In this document: piece after piece, positions 10,243-18,010 of the stretch
Numbering within the stretch: position 1 is the stretch's first letter
How the letters are laid out: the number at the start of each line of letters is the position of its first letter
NCBI GenBank assembly: GCA_964625575.1
Contig: CAZVBQ010000003.1
Span: forward strand, 124,001 to 188,000
Direction: 5' to 3'
DNA: 64,000 nt
Origin: UTCHB3 sp964625575
Lineage (GTDB): Bacteria > Bacteroidota > Ignavibacteria > Ignavibacteriales > Ignavibacteriaceae
Notes under the pieces: generated by a model
What the model was told of the DNA's origin: nothing
Database searches by the model: none
Seen by the model: only the letters and a program-made list of their open reading frames with translations
Translations under genes and position numbers: made by a program

Positions 10243-12639
10243 TTAGCTTTCTTTATTTACGATTCGCATCGAGTAGAAAGATCTCCAGACAAATACCAGC
10301 GCTATGGCAAAGAATAGTACACCCACGTAAGGCGCGGTATCACGGAAACTCTCCTCGATGGCGATCTCCATCGCGAGCAAACCGAAAAGTGTGGTGAATT
10401 TGATCACCGGATTGAGTGCTACAGAGGAGGTATCTTTGAAAGGATCACCCACTGTGTCACCGACCACAGTCGCGTCATGTATTGGTGTGCCTTTCTCTTT
10501 AAGCTCCACTTCCACAAACTTTTTGGCATTGTCCCAGGCACCTCCGGCGTTAGCCATGAAAACAGCCTGTGAAAGTCCAAAGATCGCAATGGATATCAGG
10601 AAACTAACAAAGAATGCAACCGGTTCTTTATCACCGTGAGCAGGTGCTGATAGGAAGGCGAAAGCGAGAGCGAAGCTGAACACAGCCACGAATATATTGA
10701 ACATTCCGTTCTGCGCGTATTGGGTACAGATTCGCACAACTTCCTTCGAGTTCTCGATCGAGGCGCTTTTTTCAGCGGTTTCATCGAGATTGATATTCCT
10801 CTTGATATACTCGACAGCGCGGTACGCACCGGTGGTTACAGCCTGGGTGGAAGCTCCGGTAAACCAGTAAACAACCGAACCGCCTGCAATCAAACCGAAG
10901 ATGGTGTAGGGATTTAGCAGGCTCAGAAGCGCCTCGGGCTCGATGCCCAGAGTCTGTTTAATAACAAGGATCAACGAGAATATCATGGTAGTGGCACCAA
11001 CCACGGCAGTACCTATTAGAACAGGCTTGGCGGTTGCCTTGAAGGTGTTGCCGGCTCCGTCATTAGCCTCAAGGTAATGTTTTGCCTTTTCAAAATCGGG
11101 CTTGAATCCGAATTCCTTCTCGATCTCGGCACTTACATTTTTTTGTTCTTCGATCAGTGAAAGTTCATAGATCGACTGAGCGTTATCGGTTACAGGCCCG
11201 TAACTGTCGACGGCGATCGTGACAGGACCCATACCAAGCATACCGAAGGCAACAAGTCCAAAAGCAAAGATCGCCTGGTAAGCCATCATATCGGCCGGGA
11301 TGTATTTGGAAGCCGCGAATGAAATGAACATCAGGAAAATGAACAAGATCCCCTTCCAGAAAGCACTGAAATTTCCGGCTACAAATCCCGAAAGAATATT
11401 CAATGAAGGTCCGCCTTCACGCGAGGCTGCAACTATTTCTGCAACGTGCTTCGATTTGGTGCTCGTGAAAATCTTGGTAAACTCGGGGATCAACGCGGCA
11501 CCCAATGTTCCGCAACTGATTATCACTGAAAGGGTTACCCACAGATTGTCAGGCAGGTGCCCTATAAGCACTTTGCTGATCAGGAATGTTACCACTATTG
11601 AAAGAATGGAAGTGATCCAAACAAGATTGGTGAGAGGTTTCTCAAAATCAAGATCATCAGTCTTTCCGTATACCAGACTGCTGATCGCCCGGTTTAGACC
11701 GAACGCGACTATTGAGGTGATGATCATGAGAATTCTCATTACAAATATCCAGGTGAGCAATTCTTTCTGATATTCAACAGAACCAACTGCAAGCACTATA
11801 AAACTGATCAGTGCCACTCCGGTAACGCCATATGTTTCAAAACCATCAGCTGTTGGCCCAACGCTGTCTCCCGCGTTGTCACCGGTACAGTCGGCAATAA
11901 CTCCCGGATTTCTCGGATCATCCTCCTTGATCTTGAATACGATTTTCATAAGATCGCTGCCGATGTCGGCGATCTTTGTGAAAATACCGCCTGCAATTCT
12001 CAGAGCGCTGGCGCCAAGTGATTCACCAATGGCGAAGCCAATAAAACTCGGACCGGCAAGATCCCGGGGAACAAAAAGAAGAATGATCAGCATCATCACC
12101 AGTTCAACACAGATAAGCATTACACCGATGCTCATACCGGAGTCGAGAGGTATATTAAGAAGCTTTATCGGTTGTCTCTCGAGCGAGGCAAAAGCCATTC
12201 GGGAATTGGCGAGGGTGTTCATCCTGATACCGAACCAGGCGACACTGTACGAGCCGAGAATTCCAACCACTGTCCATCCAAGGATGAACAGAACGTTCCC
12301 TACGGGATAACCTTGAAGGAACCCGAAATAGAACGCGACGCATGCTGCTATAAAAGCAAAAAGTATTGCAAGGAACTTACCTTGCTGCAAAAGATATGTC
12401 TTGCTAGTTTCAAAGATGGTCTGCGCCACATCAAGCATAAGTTTGTGTGCCTTAAGCGCTTTGACTTTGCGGTACTGATAAATGCCAAACAACAGACCGA
12501 GTAAACAGATCAGTAACCCCCAATAAAGCAGGGTGTTCTGCGCCGGATTCAGCGCTGGTATCTTTAACTCGGCCTCACTCGCGCTTGCCTGAGCCGTTAA
12601 CAACAACAAAGAGATTGGAACGTAAAGTTTTTTGAACAT
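10243..12639 (-). CDS. hppA: Membrane-bound ion-translocating pyrophosphatase
   Basis: A 798-residue polytopic membrane protein that couples PPi hydrolysis to export of H+ (or Na+). The family core is clear: DIGSDLMKIVFKIKEDDPRN (canonical DxGxDLxxK...EDDPRN), DCTGDNAGDSVGPTADGFETYG, and the C-terminal GGAWDNAKKFVE and DTVGDPFKDTSSVALNP acidic motifs. In the diagnostic GNTT-[A/K] position it reads GNTFKAT. A Lys here is the mark of K+-independent enzymes, so a K+-independent H+ pump is inferred. The loop between DLM and EDDPRN deviates from the common GKVE form. The N-terminus carries a cleavable-looking hydrophobic leader. The ATG at 12639 is preceded by GAGGTC. Single gene, preceded by a 213-bp intergenic region shared with the divergent rplU operon. 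Confidence 0.95.
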   Translation of the reverse strand: MFKKLYVPISLLLLTAQASASEAELKIPALNPAQNTLLYWGLLICLLGLLFGIYQYRKVKALKAHKLMLDVAQTIFETSKTYLLQQGKFLAILFAFIAACVAFYFGFLQGYPVGNVLFILGWTVVGILGSYSVAWFGIRMNTLANSRMAFASLERQPIKLLNIPLDSGMSIGVMLICVELVMMLIILLFVPRDLAGPSFIGFAIGESLGASALRIAGGIFTKIADIGSDLMKIVFKIKEDDPRNPGVIADCTGDNAGDSVGPTADGFETYGVTGVALISFIVLAVGSVEYQKELLTWIFVMRILMIITSIVAFGLNRAISSLVYGKTDDLDFEKPLTNLVWITSILSIVVTFLISKVLIGHLPDNLWVTLSVIISCGTLGAALIPEFTKIFTSTKSKHVAEIVAASREGGPSLNILSGFVAGNFSAFWKGILFIFLMFISFAASKYIPADMMAYQAIFAFGLVAFGMLGMGPVTIAVDSYGPVTDNAQSIYELSLIEEQKNVSAEIEKEFGFKPDFEKAKHYLEANDGAGNTFKATAKPVLIGTAVVGATTMIFSLILVIKQTLGIEPEALLSLLNPYTIFGLIAGGSVVYWFTGASTQAVTTGAYRAVEYIKRNINLDETAEKSASIENSKEVVRICTQYAQNGMFNIFVAVFSFALAFAFLSAPAHGDKEPVAFFVSFLISIAIFGLSQAVFMANAGGAWDNAKKFVEVELKEKGTPIHDATVVGDTVGDPFKDTSSVALNPVIKFTTLFGLLAMEIAIEESFRDTAPYVGVLFFAIALVFVWRSFYSMRIVNKES

Positions 12640-12779
12640 GTGACCTCGTAAGGTTAGTCGTTAAGTAATGATTTTAGGCTATTTTATTGGCGAAATTATT
12701 TTTGGCAAGTTGAGGGAAAAATCAGGTGTCAAAATTATTACATTTTAGAGAAATTAAAAAGGGTTCTTTAAAAGAAATT

Positions 12780-12809
12780 TTTGTTTTAGGCAGTAAATGG
12801 TTATTTTTG
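12780..12809 (+). promoter_or_regulatory. Bacteroidota-type promoter of rplU-rpmA-mdh
   Basis: TTTG at 12780-12783 and TATTTTTG at 12802-12809 match the -33 TTG / -7 TAnnTTTG elements used by the Bacteroidota primary sigma factor, with 18 nt between. The -7 box ends 43 nt before the rplU ATG. Confidence 0.5.
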
Positions 12810-12852
12810 TATTCTGTTAAAAATGTTTATTTACTAACCATAAAGGACCGCA

Positions 12853-13161
12853 ATGTTTGCAGTTGTAGATATCGCAGGACAGCAGTTTAAAGTTTCAGAG
12901 AAGGAGAAGCACTACGTCTCCCTTCTGAACGCTGAGCCTGACAGTGAAGTAGTATTCGACAGTGTACTTCTTTACTCAGACGACGCCGGCGTTAAAGTTG
13001 GCAAGCCTTATGTGGATGGCTTAAAAGTTACCGCGAAAGTCCTCACTCACGTCAAAGATGATAAAGTTCTTGTCTTTAAAAAGAAAAGACGCAAAGACTA
13101 TGACAAACTGAACGGACACAGACAACATCTTACCAGAATTGAAATCTTAAAAATCGGATAA
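12853..13161 (+). CDS. rplU: 50S ribosomal protein L21
   Basis: 102 residues, the normal family length. It starts MFAVVDIAGQQFKVSEKE and ends in the L21 signature region KKKRRKDYDKLNGHRQHLTRIEI. It binds 23S rRNA in the large subunit. First gene of a plus-strand operon with rpmA 10 nt downstream, the usual bacterial arrangement; mdh then follows, which is less usual. An AAAGGACC Shine-Dalgarno precedes the ATG. Confidence 0.98.
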   Translation: MFAVVDIAGQQFKVSEKEKHYVSLLNAEPDSEVVFDSVLLYSDDAGVKVGKPYVDGLKVTAKVLTHVKDDKVLVFKKKRRKDYDKLNGHRQHLTRIEILKIG

Positions 13162-13171
13162 GGAGTTAGTA

Positions 13172-13432
13172 ATGGCACATAAAAAAGGACAAGGATCCAC
13201 CAAGAACGGCAGAGAGAGTAATTCCCAGAGACTGGGTGTTAAGGCTTTCGGCGGTCAGTTTGTTGAGGCCGGTTCGATCATCGTTCGCCAGAGAGGCACT
13301 AAATTCCATCCGGGTCTGAATGTTGGTAAAGGAAAGGATGATACCCTTTTCGCGCTTACCGACGGTACCGTACAGTTTAGAGCAAGAGCCAACGATCGTC
13401 AGTTCGTTTCCATTATTCCTCCCGTTGAATAA
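13172..13432 (+). CDS. rpmA: 50S ribosomal protein L27
   Basis: 86 residues beginning MAHKKGQGSTKNGRESNSQR. The flexible N-terminal tail reaches the peptidyl transferase centre. The start is directly at MAHKKG, so there is no cleavable N-terminal extension of the Firmicute type. The core GGQFVEAGSIIVRQRGTKFHPG is canonical. AAGGAG precedes the start. Ten nt after rplU and 15 nt before mdh. Confidence 0.98.
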   Translation: MAHKKGQGSTKNGRESNSQRLGVKAFGGQFVEAGSIIVRQRGTKFHPGLNVGKGKDDTLFALTDGTVQFRARANDRQFVSIIPPVE

Positions 13433-13447
13433 GGAGAATAAAACAAG

Positions 13448-14374
13448 ATGAAGAAGATCACCGTTGTCGGCGCCGGTAACGTGGGCGCTACAGCCGCTCA
13501 GAGGATTGCAGAGAAACACCTCGCTGAGAATGTTGTTCTGCTTGATGTAATTGAGGGCATACCACAAGGCAAGGGTCTTGACATGTGGGAGAGCGCTCCT
13601 GTCGAAGATTTTGACAGCGCGGTCATTGGTACTAACGACTATAAAGATACCGAAGGTTCAGACATAGTTGTTATTACCGCGGGTCTCGCGAGAAAACCCG
13701 GAATGACCCGTGATGATCTCCTGATGAAAAATGCCGAGATCGTCGGTTCAGTAACCGAACAGATCGTAACCGGTTCACCAAACTCAGTGATAGTAGTGGT
13801 ATCCAATCCGCTGGATGTTATGACATGGGTAGCCATGAAGAAGAGTAACTTCCCTAAAAATCGCGTGGTTGGTATGGCAGGTATACTTGACTCTGCCCGT
13901 TTCCGTCTTTTTATCGCGAAGGAACTGAACGTCTCCGTAAAGGATGTGCAGGCCCTCGTTCTTGGCGGTCATGGTGACTCGATGGTTCCCCTTGTCAGAT
14001 ATTCCACAGTTTCCGGTATTCCAATTTCAGAACTCATCCCCGAAGAAAGAATCGCTCAGTTGGTAGACAGGGCACGAAATGGCGGTATCGAGATAGTTAA
14101 CTACCTTAAAACAGGCAGTGCTTACTATGCTCCGTCATCTTCTGCTGTTGAAATGGTTGACGCGATCGTGAAGAACAGACAGAGGATACTCCCCTGCGCT
14201 GCTTACCTCGAGGGTGAGTATGGTTTGAACGGAATGTATGTTGGTGTACCTGTCCAGCTCGGCAGCAACGGTATCGAAAAGATCATCGAACTGAAACTGA
14301 CGGATCAGGAACTTGCGGAACTTCACCGGTCAGCCAATGATGTTAAAGCAAACATCGAAAAACTGAACATGTGA
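13448..14374 (+). CDS. mdh: Malate dehydrogenase (LDH-like type)
   Basis: 308 residues. It oxidises malate to oxaloacetate with NAD+. Rossmann glycine motif VGAGNVGAT at 7-15, the NAD-selecting acidic residue in LLDVIEG (D33), the substrate-specificity loop ARKPGMTRDDL with arginines at 82 and 88, and catalytic His175 in GGHGDSMVPL. The pattern matches the tetrameric LDH-like MDH group found in Chlorobi, Chloroflexi and Bacilli. It is the third gene of the rplU-rpmA operon, just ahead of a strong terminator. Together with sucD at 47.5 kb it represents the TCA cycle in this window. Confidence 0.96.
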   Translation: MKKITVVGAGNVGATAAQRIAEKHLAENVVLLDVIEGIPQGKGLDMWESAPVEDFDSAVIGTNDYKDTEGSDIVVITAGLARKPGMTRDDLLMKNAEIVGSVTEQIVTGSPNSVIVVVSNPLDVMTWVAMKKSNFPKNRVVGMAGILDSARFRLFIAKELNVSVKDVQALVLGGHGDSMVPLVRYSTVSGIPISELIPEERIAQLVDRARNGGIEIVNYLKTGSAYYAPSSSAVEMVDAIVKNRQRILPCAAYLEGEYGLNGMYVGVPVQLGSNGIEKIIELKLTDQELAELHRSANDVKANIEKLNM

Positions 14375-14393
14375 TCTTTTGATCGGTTTATAT

Positions 14394-14428
14394 AAAAAGA
14401 GGTTGCCCGAACGGACAACCTCTTTTTT
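14394..14428. terminator. Bidirectional Rho-independent terminator between mdh and the alcohol dehydrogenase
   Basis: AAAAAGAGGTTG at 14394-14405 pairs with CAACCTCTTTTT from 14416. A-rich and T-rich flanks allow function on both strands. It serves mdh (+) and the convergent gene ending at 14446 (-). Confidence 0.85.
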
Positions 14429-14445
14429 TATGTACTATCTTCTTT

Positions 14446-15450
14446 TTATTCGTTAACCAGTACCATCCGATATCTTACCTTGTTTTCAGACACTTTTTTG
14501 AGCGCCAGATTCACATCACGCATTGGCATCTTTTCTATCACCGGTCTAACACCGTGAACCGCCGCAAAATCAAGCATCTCACGAAGCATTTCAGGTGAAC
14601 CTGTTGCCGACCCCGACACTTTTCTCTCACGGGTAAGCAGTGAAAAAGCACTTATCTCCACCGGGATGCCGAGAGCACCCAGGAAGCAGAGCTCGCCACG
14701 CGGTCTTAAAGTGTTCACGAGTGCCTGCCAGTTCATGCTCGCGAACACCGTTGAGAGTACCAAATCAAATTTCTCGGCGTAGGCCGCGAAATCAGGTTCT
14801 TTCTTCGAATTGATGAAACCGGTAGCGCCAAGTGAGCGGGCTTCAGTTTCCTTGTCGTCGCTGGTGGATATCGCGGTTACCGCGGCACCCATTTTCGCTG
14901 CGAACTGTATCGCCATATGGCCAAGTCCGCCAATTCCGATGACCGCCACTTTTGTGCCTTTCTTCACTCCGAATTTCCAAAGCGGTGAGAATACGGTAAC
15001 ACCGCCACACATCAATGGACCGGCATATTCAGACTCGATCGCGTCTGGAAGTTTGATGGCAAACGCTGCATCTGCTATAACGTGATCAGCATAGCCGCCA
15101 TGCCTTCCCACACATGTACCCTGTGAGGAAGAGCAGAGGTTTTCATGACCCGTCTCGCATTGCTCGCATGTGTGGCAACTGGCTGACTGCCATCCGAGAC
15201 CTACACGGTCCCCCGTTTGTAAATGAGAAACCGCCGTACCCTTTCTAACCACTGTTCCGGCAACTTCATGCCCCGGAATGAAGGGATAATTGCTCATCAT
15301 CCAATCGTTATCTATCAGGTGAAGATCGCTGTGGCATATACCGCAGTGACTTACCTTGATCTCCACTTCATTTTCCGCAAGCGGTTTTGGTTCGTATGAA
15401 AACTCTTTTAATTCCTCTTTTGCCTTCCAGGCAGCATAGCCATGTATCAT
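14446..15450 (-). CDS. Zinc-dependent alcohol dehydrogenase (YahK/cinnamyl-type)
   Basis: 334-residue medium-chain dehydrogenase/reductase. Catalytic zinc ligands C36 (HCGICHSD), H61-E62 (PGHEVAG) and a Cys in GPLMCGG. Structural zinc cysteines C92, C95, C98 and C106 (CHTCEQCETGHENLC). The Rossmann motif is GIGGLGHMAIQFA. The layout corresponds to NADP(H)-preferring aldehyde reductases such as YahK and AdhC. The cofactor preference and physiological aldehyde are inferred, not visible. Monocistronic; its 3' end faces mdh across a shared terminator. Its 5' end is divergent from the GT39 gene with 104 bp between, in which I see no clear promoter. Confidence 0.92.
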   Translation of the reverse strand: MIHGYAAWKAKEELKEFSYEPKPLAENEVEIKVSHCGICHSDLHLIDNDWMMSNYPFIPGHEVAGTVVRKGTAVSHLQTGDRVGLGWQSASCHTCEQCETGHENLCSSSQGTCVGRHGGYADHVIADAAFAIKLPDAIESEYAGPLMCGGVTVFSPLWKFGVKKGTKVAVIGIGGLGHMAIQFAAKMGAAVTAISTSDDKETEARSLGATGFINSKKEPDFAAYAEKFDLVLSTVFASMNWQALVNTLRPRGELCFLGALGIPVEISAFSLLTRERKVSGSATGSPEMLREMLDFAAVHGVRPVIEKMPMRDVNLALKKVSENKVRYRMVLVNE

Positions 15451-15554
15451 TACACTCTCTTATTTGTTTCTGATACTGTTGTAACATCACTTTTGGGGAG
15501 AAAAGTTTTATTTTTTTCAGCTAAATTTGAACTCAAATAATAAATATTTAAGCA

Positions 15555-17222
15555 ATGAACCTGAATTTTGAAGCCCTCTCACCAGCCAAAACCAAATTTT
15601 TTATAGTTTTCATCGCCGCACTGCTTTTCCTGCCGTTTCTCGGGAAAGTCCATCTGTTCGACTGGGATGAGATAAACTTCGCCGAGGCATCCCGTGAGAT
15701 GATTGAGACCGGCGACTATCTACGCGTCCATATAGATTACGAGCCATTTTATGAGAAACCGCCTCTTTTCTTCTGGGTTCAGGTTACATCGATGCAGATA
15801 TTTGGAGTGAACGAGTTTGCCGCGAGGTTCCCAAACGCGGTGATTGGTATAATCGCGCTGTTGATCCTCTATTCCATCGGTTCCAAATTACATGACCGGA
15901 CCTTCGGCGTGTTTTGGGCACTCTCTTATGCCGGGTCGATACTCCCCTATTTTTATTTCCGGTCAGGAATTCTGGATCCCCTGTTTAATCTCTTCATGTT
16001 TCTCTCGGTTTGGTACGTCTACAGGTTCTTCACCGAAAATGAAGGGAAAAATCTTCATCATGTATACGCAGGGATTTTTTCGGGATTGGCTGTTCTGGTG
16101 AAAGGGCCCGTTGGTTTACTCCTGCCCGGTTTGACTTTTGTGATCTTCAACTTGCTCTACATTAAGACGGAGAAGTTCAGAATATTGCAGATGCTCCTCT
16201 TCGGAATTGTCGCCATGGCAACAGCCGGGATCTGGTTCGGAGTTGAATACACCGTAAACGGACCAGCTTTTCTTGAAGCATTTTTCAAGTATCAGGTCAG
16301 ACTTCTCACAACCGGCGATGCCGGTTTCAGCGGACCGGTTTACTATCACTTAGTAGTTGTCCTTATTGGGTGCTTCCCGGCTTCATTCTTTCTGTTTTAC
16401 GCGCTGAAGAAAAAAAACAACATTTCCGAAGCAACCGGTGGCTTTCGCGTCTTAATGCTGATCCTTCTCACGGTTGTTATCGTGATATTCTCTATTGTAA
16501 AAACAAAAATAGTGCATTACTCTTCACTTTCTTACTATCCGGTTACCTACCTTGGTACTCTGGCGATGTATAATTTATACACAGGAAAATTGAAATCGTT
16601 CAGAGGATTGAAGATATCGCTTTTGGTTTCAGCAGCATTTATCGGACTTTTGATCTCCGCGCTCGCGCTGCTTGGCATTTACAAGAATGATATAATCCCC
16701 CACCTGACCGATGATTATGTAAAGGCAAACCTGCAGGCGGATTCAGTATGGTACGGATTTGAACCCGCCATCGGTATTCTCCTGATCGGAGCAACCATAA
16801 CGGCCGTGGTTCTGTTCAATAGAAAGAAAGTGGTCGAGGGCGCGTTGATCTTGTTCGGAGGAACGGCGGTTACCCTCTCACTTATGCTTCCGTTAATGCT
16901 ACCGCAGATCGAAAACTACGTTCAGGGCGCGCCTGTTCAGTTCTATGAGTCACTCAAGGGAAAAGATGTTTACGTGAAATCAGTAGGATTTAGAAGTTAC
17001 GCTGACATTTACTACAGCGGCAAGGAAAAGAAGAACAGTGCATCAGGTATCGGAATAAAGCACAGCGAAATTGAGAACTTCCTGATCAATGGCGAAGTAA
17101 AAAAACCGTCATATCTTGTAACAAAGATCAATGAGAGGGAGAAATGGACTTCAATCCCCACCCTGGAAGTGATGTATGAAAAGAACGGATTTATATTTCT
17201 AAGAAGAAAAACGGAGAAGTAA
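15555..17222 (+). CDS. GT39-family membrane glycosyltransferase (ArnT/PMT-like)
   Basis: 555 residues with about 11 hydrophobic segments. The first luminal loop contains FDWDEINFAEASREMIETGD, whose Asp-Glu pair is the catalytic signature of lipid-phosphate-sugar-dependent GT39/GT83 enzymes. YEPFYEKPPLFFW is the conserved loop motif. It should transfer a sugar from a polyprenyl-phosphate donor to a lipid or protein on the periplasmic face. A donor could be supplied by the DPM1-like GT2 encoded convergently at 17259-17999 (36 bp apart), which is a plausible functional pairing. The ATG at 15555 has no clear Shine-Dalgarno. Acceptor unknown. Confidence 0.88.
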   Translation: MNLNFEALSPAKTKFFIVFIAALLFLPFLGKVHLFDWDEINFAEASREMIETGDYLRVHIDYEPFYEKPPLFFWVQVTSMQIFGVNEFAARFPNAVIGIIALLILYSIGSKLHDRTFGVFWALSYAGSILPYFYFRSGILDPLFNLFMFLSVWYVYRFFTENEGKNLHHVYAGIFSGLAVLVKGPVGLLLPGLTFVIFNLLYIKTEKFRILQMLLFGIVAMATAGIWFGVEYTVNGPAFLEAFFKYQVRLLTTGDAGFSGPVYYHLVVVLIGCFPASFFLFYALKKKNNISEATGGFRVLMLILLTVVIVIFSIVKTKIVHYSSLSYYPVTYLGTLAMYNLYTGKLKSFRGLKISLLVSAAFIGLLISALALLGIYKNDIIPHLTDDYVKANLQADSVWYGFEPAIGILLIGATITAVVLFNRKKVVEGALILFGGTAVTLSLMLPLMLPQIENYVQGAPVQFYESLKGKDVYVKSVGFRSYADIYYSGKEKKNSASGIGIKHSEIENFLINGEVKKPSYLVTKINEREKWTSIPTLEVMYEKNGFIFLRRKTEK

Positions 17223-17258
17223 CTTAAGGGCGGGAATTCGGGCGGAAGAAAATTTTAG

Positions 17259-17999
17259 CTATTTATAGATGTCAAATTTAGCGAGCCCCATTTTCTGGAG
17301 CCTGTGCTTCAGCGAAGTTACGAGCACACCAATTCCATAGATGGAACTGCGTCTGAAATTGATAGATGAAGCCTCTTCAAAATACTTTGTAGGACAGGTT
17401 ACCTCCCCTATCTCGTATCCTTTGAAGATGATCTGCGAGAGCATCTGATTGTCGAACACAAAATCATCAGAATTTGCCTCCAGGTTCAGATCGCGCAGCA
17501 CTTCCGCGGAAAATGCACGGTAACCTGTATGGTACTCGGATAGTTTCTGCCCAACGAGCCAGTTCTGAACGAGTGTCAGAATCCGGTTCGCGATATACTT
17601 GTAAACCGGCATCCCCCCTTTAAGCGCGCCTTTTCCAAGAATTCTGGAAGCAAGTACCACCGGATAAAGTCCGTTCGCGATTATCCACGATATCGAGGGG
17701 ATGAGTTTGGGTGTGTACTGATAATCAGGGTGAAGCATGATCACGATATCGGCGCCAATCTCAAGTGCTTTCTTGTAGCAGGTCTTCTGATTTCCGCCAT
17801 AGCCTTTGTTGTTGTCATGCTTGATCACATGTCTGATTCCGAGTCTTCTGCCAACCTCGGCAGTATCATCTTTGCTGGCATCGTCAACAAGCACCACATC
17901 ATCCACTATATCAAAGGGGATCTCATTATAAGTCTGTTCGAGGGTTTTTGCCGCGTTGTAAGCGGGAAGAACAACAACTATTTTTTTATTATTCAGCAT
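17259..17999 (-). CDS. GT2 family polyprenyl-phosphate glycosyltransferase (DPM1-like)
   Basis: 246 residues, entirely a GT-A fold. N-terminal VVLPAYNAAKTLEQTYNEIP, nucleotide-binding LVDDASKDDT, and HPDYQY in the DxD-like position; SEYHTGYRAFS is the typical polyprenol-phosphate mannosyl/glucosyltransferase motif. There are no strong C-terminal membrane anchors. It probably makes a polyprenyl-phosphate sugar on the cytoplasmic face. It is the last gene of the eight-gene operon starting at 30701, 11 nt after the hybrid kinase, and convergent with the GT39 gene that could use its product. Confidence 0.88.
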   Translation of the reverse strand: MLNNKKIVVVLPAYNAAKTLEQTYNEIPFDIVDDVVLVDDASKDDTAEVGRRLGIRHVIKHDNNKGYGGNQKTCYKKALEIGADIVIMLHPDYQYTPKLIPSISWIIANGLYPVVLASRILGKGALKGGMPVYKYIANRILTLVQNWLVGQKLSEYHTGYRAFSAEVLRDLNLEANSDDFVFDNQMLSQIIFKGYEIGEVTCPTKYFEEASSINFRRSSIYGIGVLVTSLKHRLQKMGLAKFDIYK

Positions 18000-18010
18000 C
18001 TGTCACAATT

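Noticed and set aside
11300..11770. 156-codon open frame on the plus strand within hppA
   Set aside because: Antisense shadow of a fully conserved membrane protein; no domain and no ribosome site.
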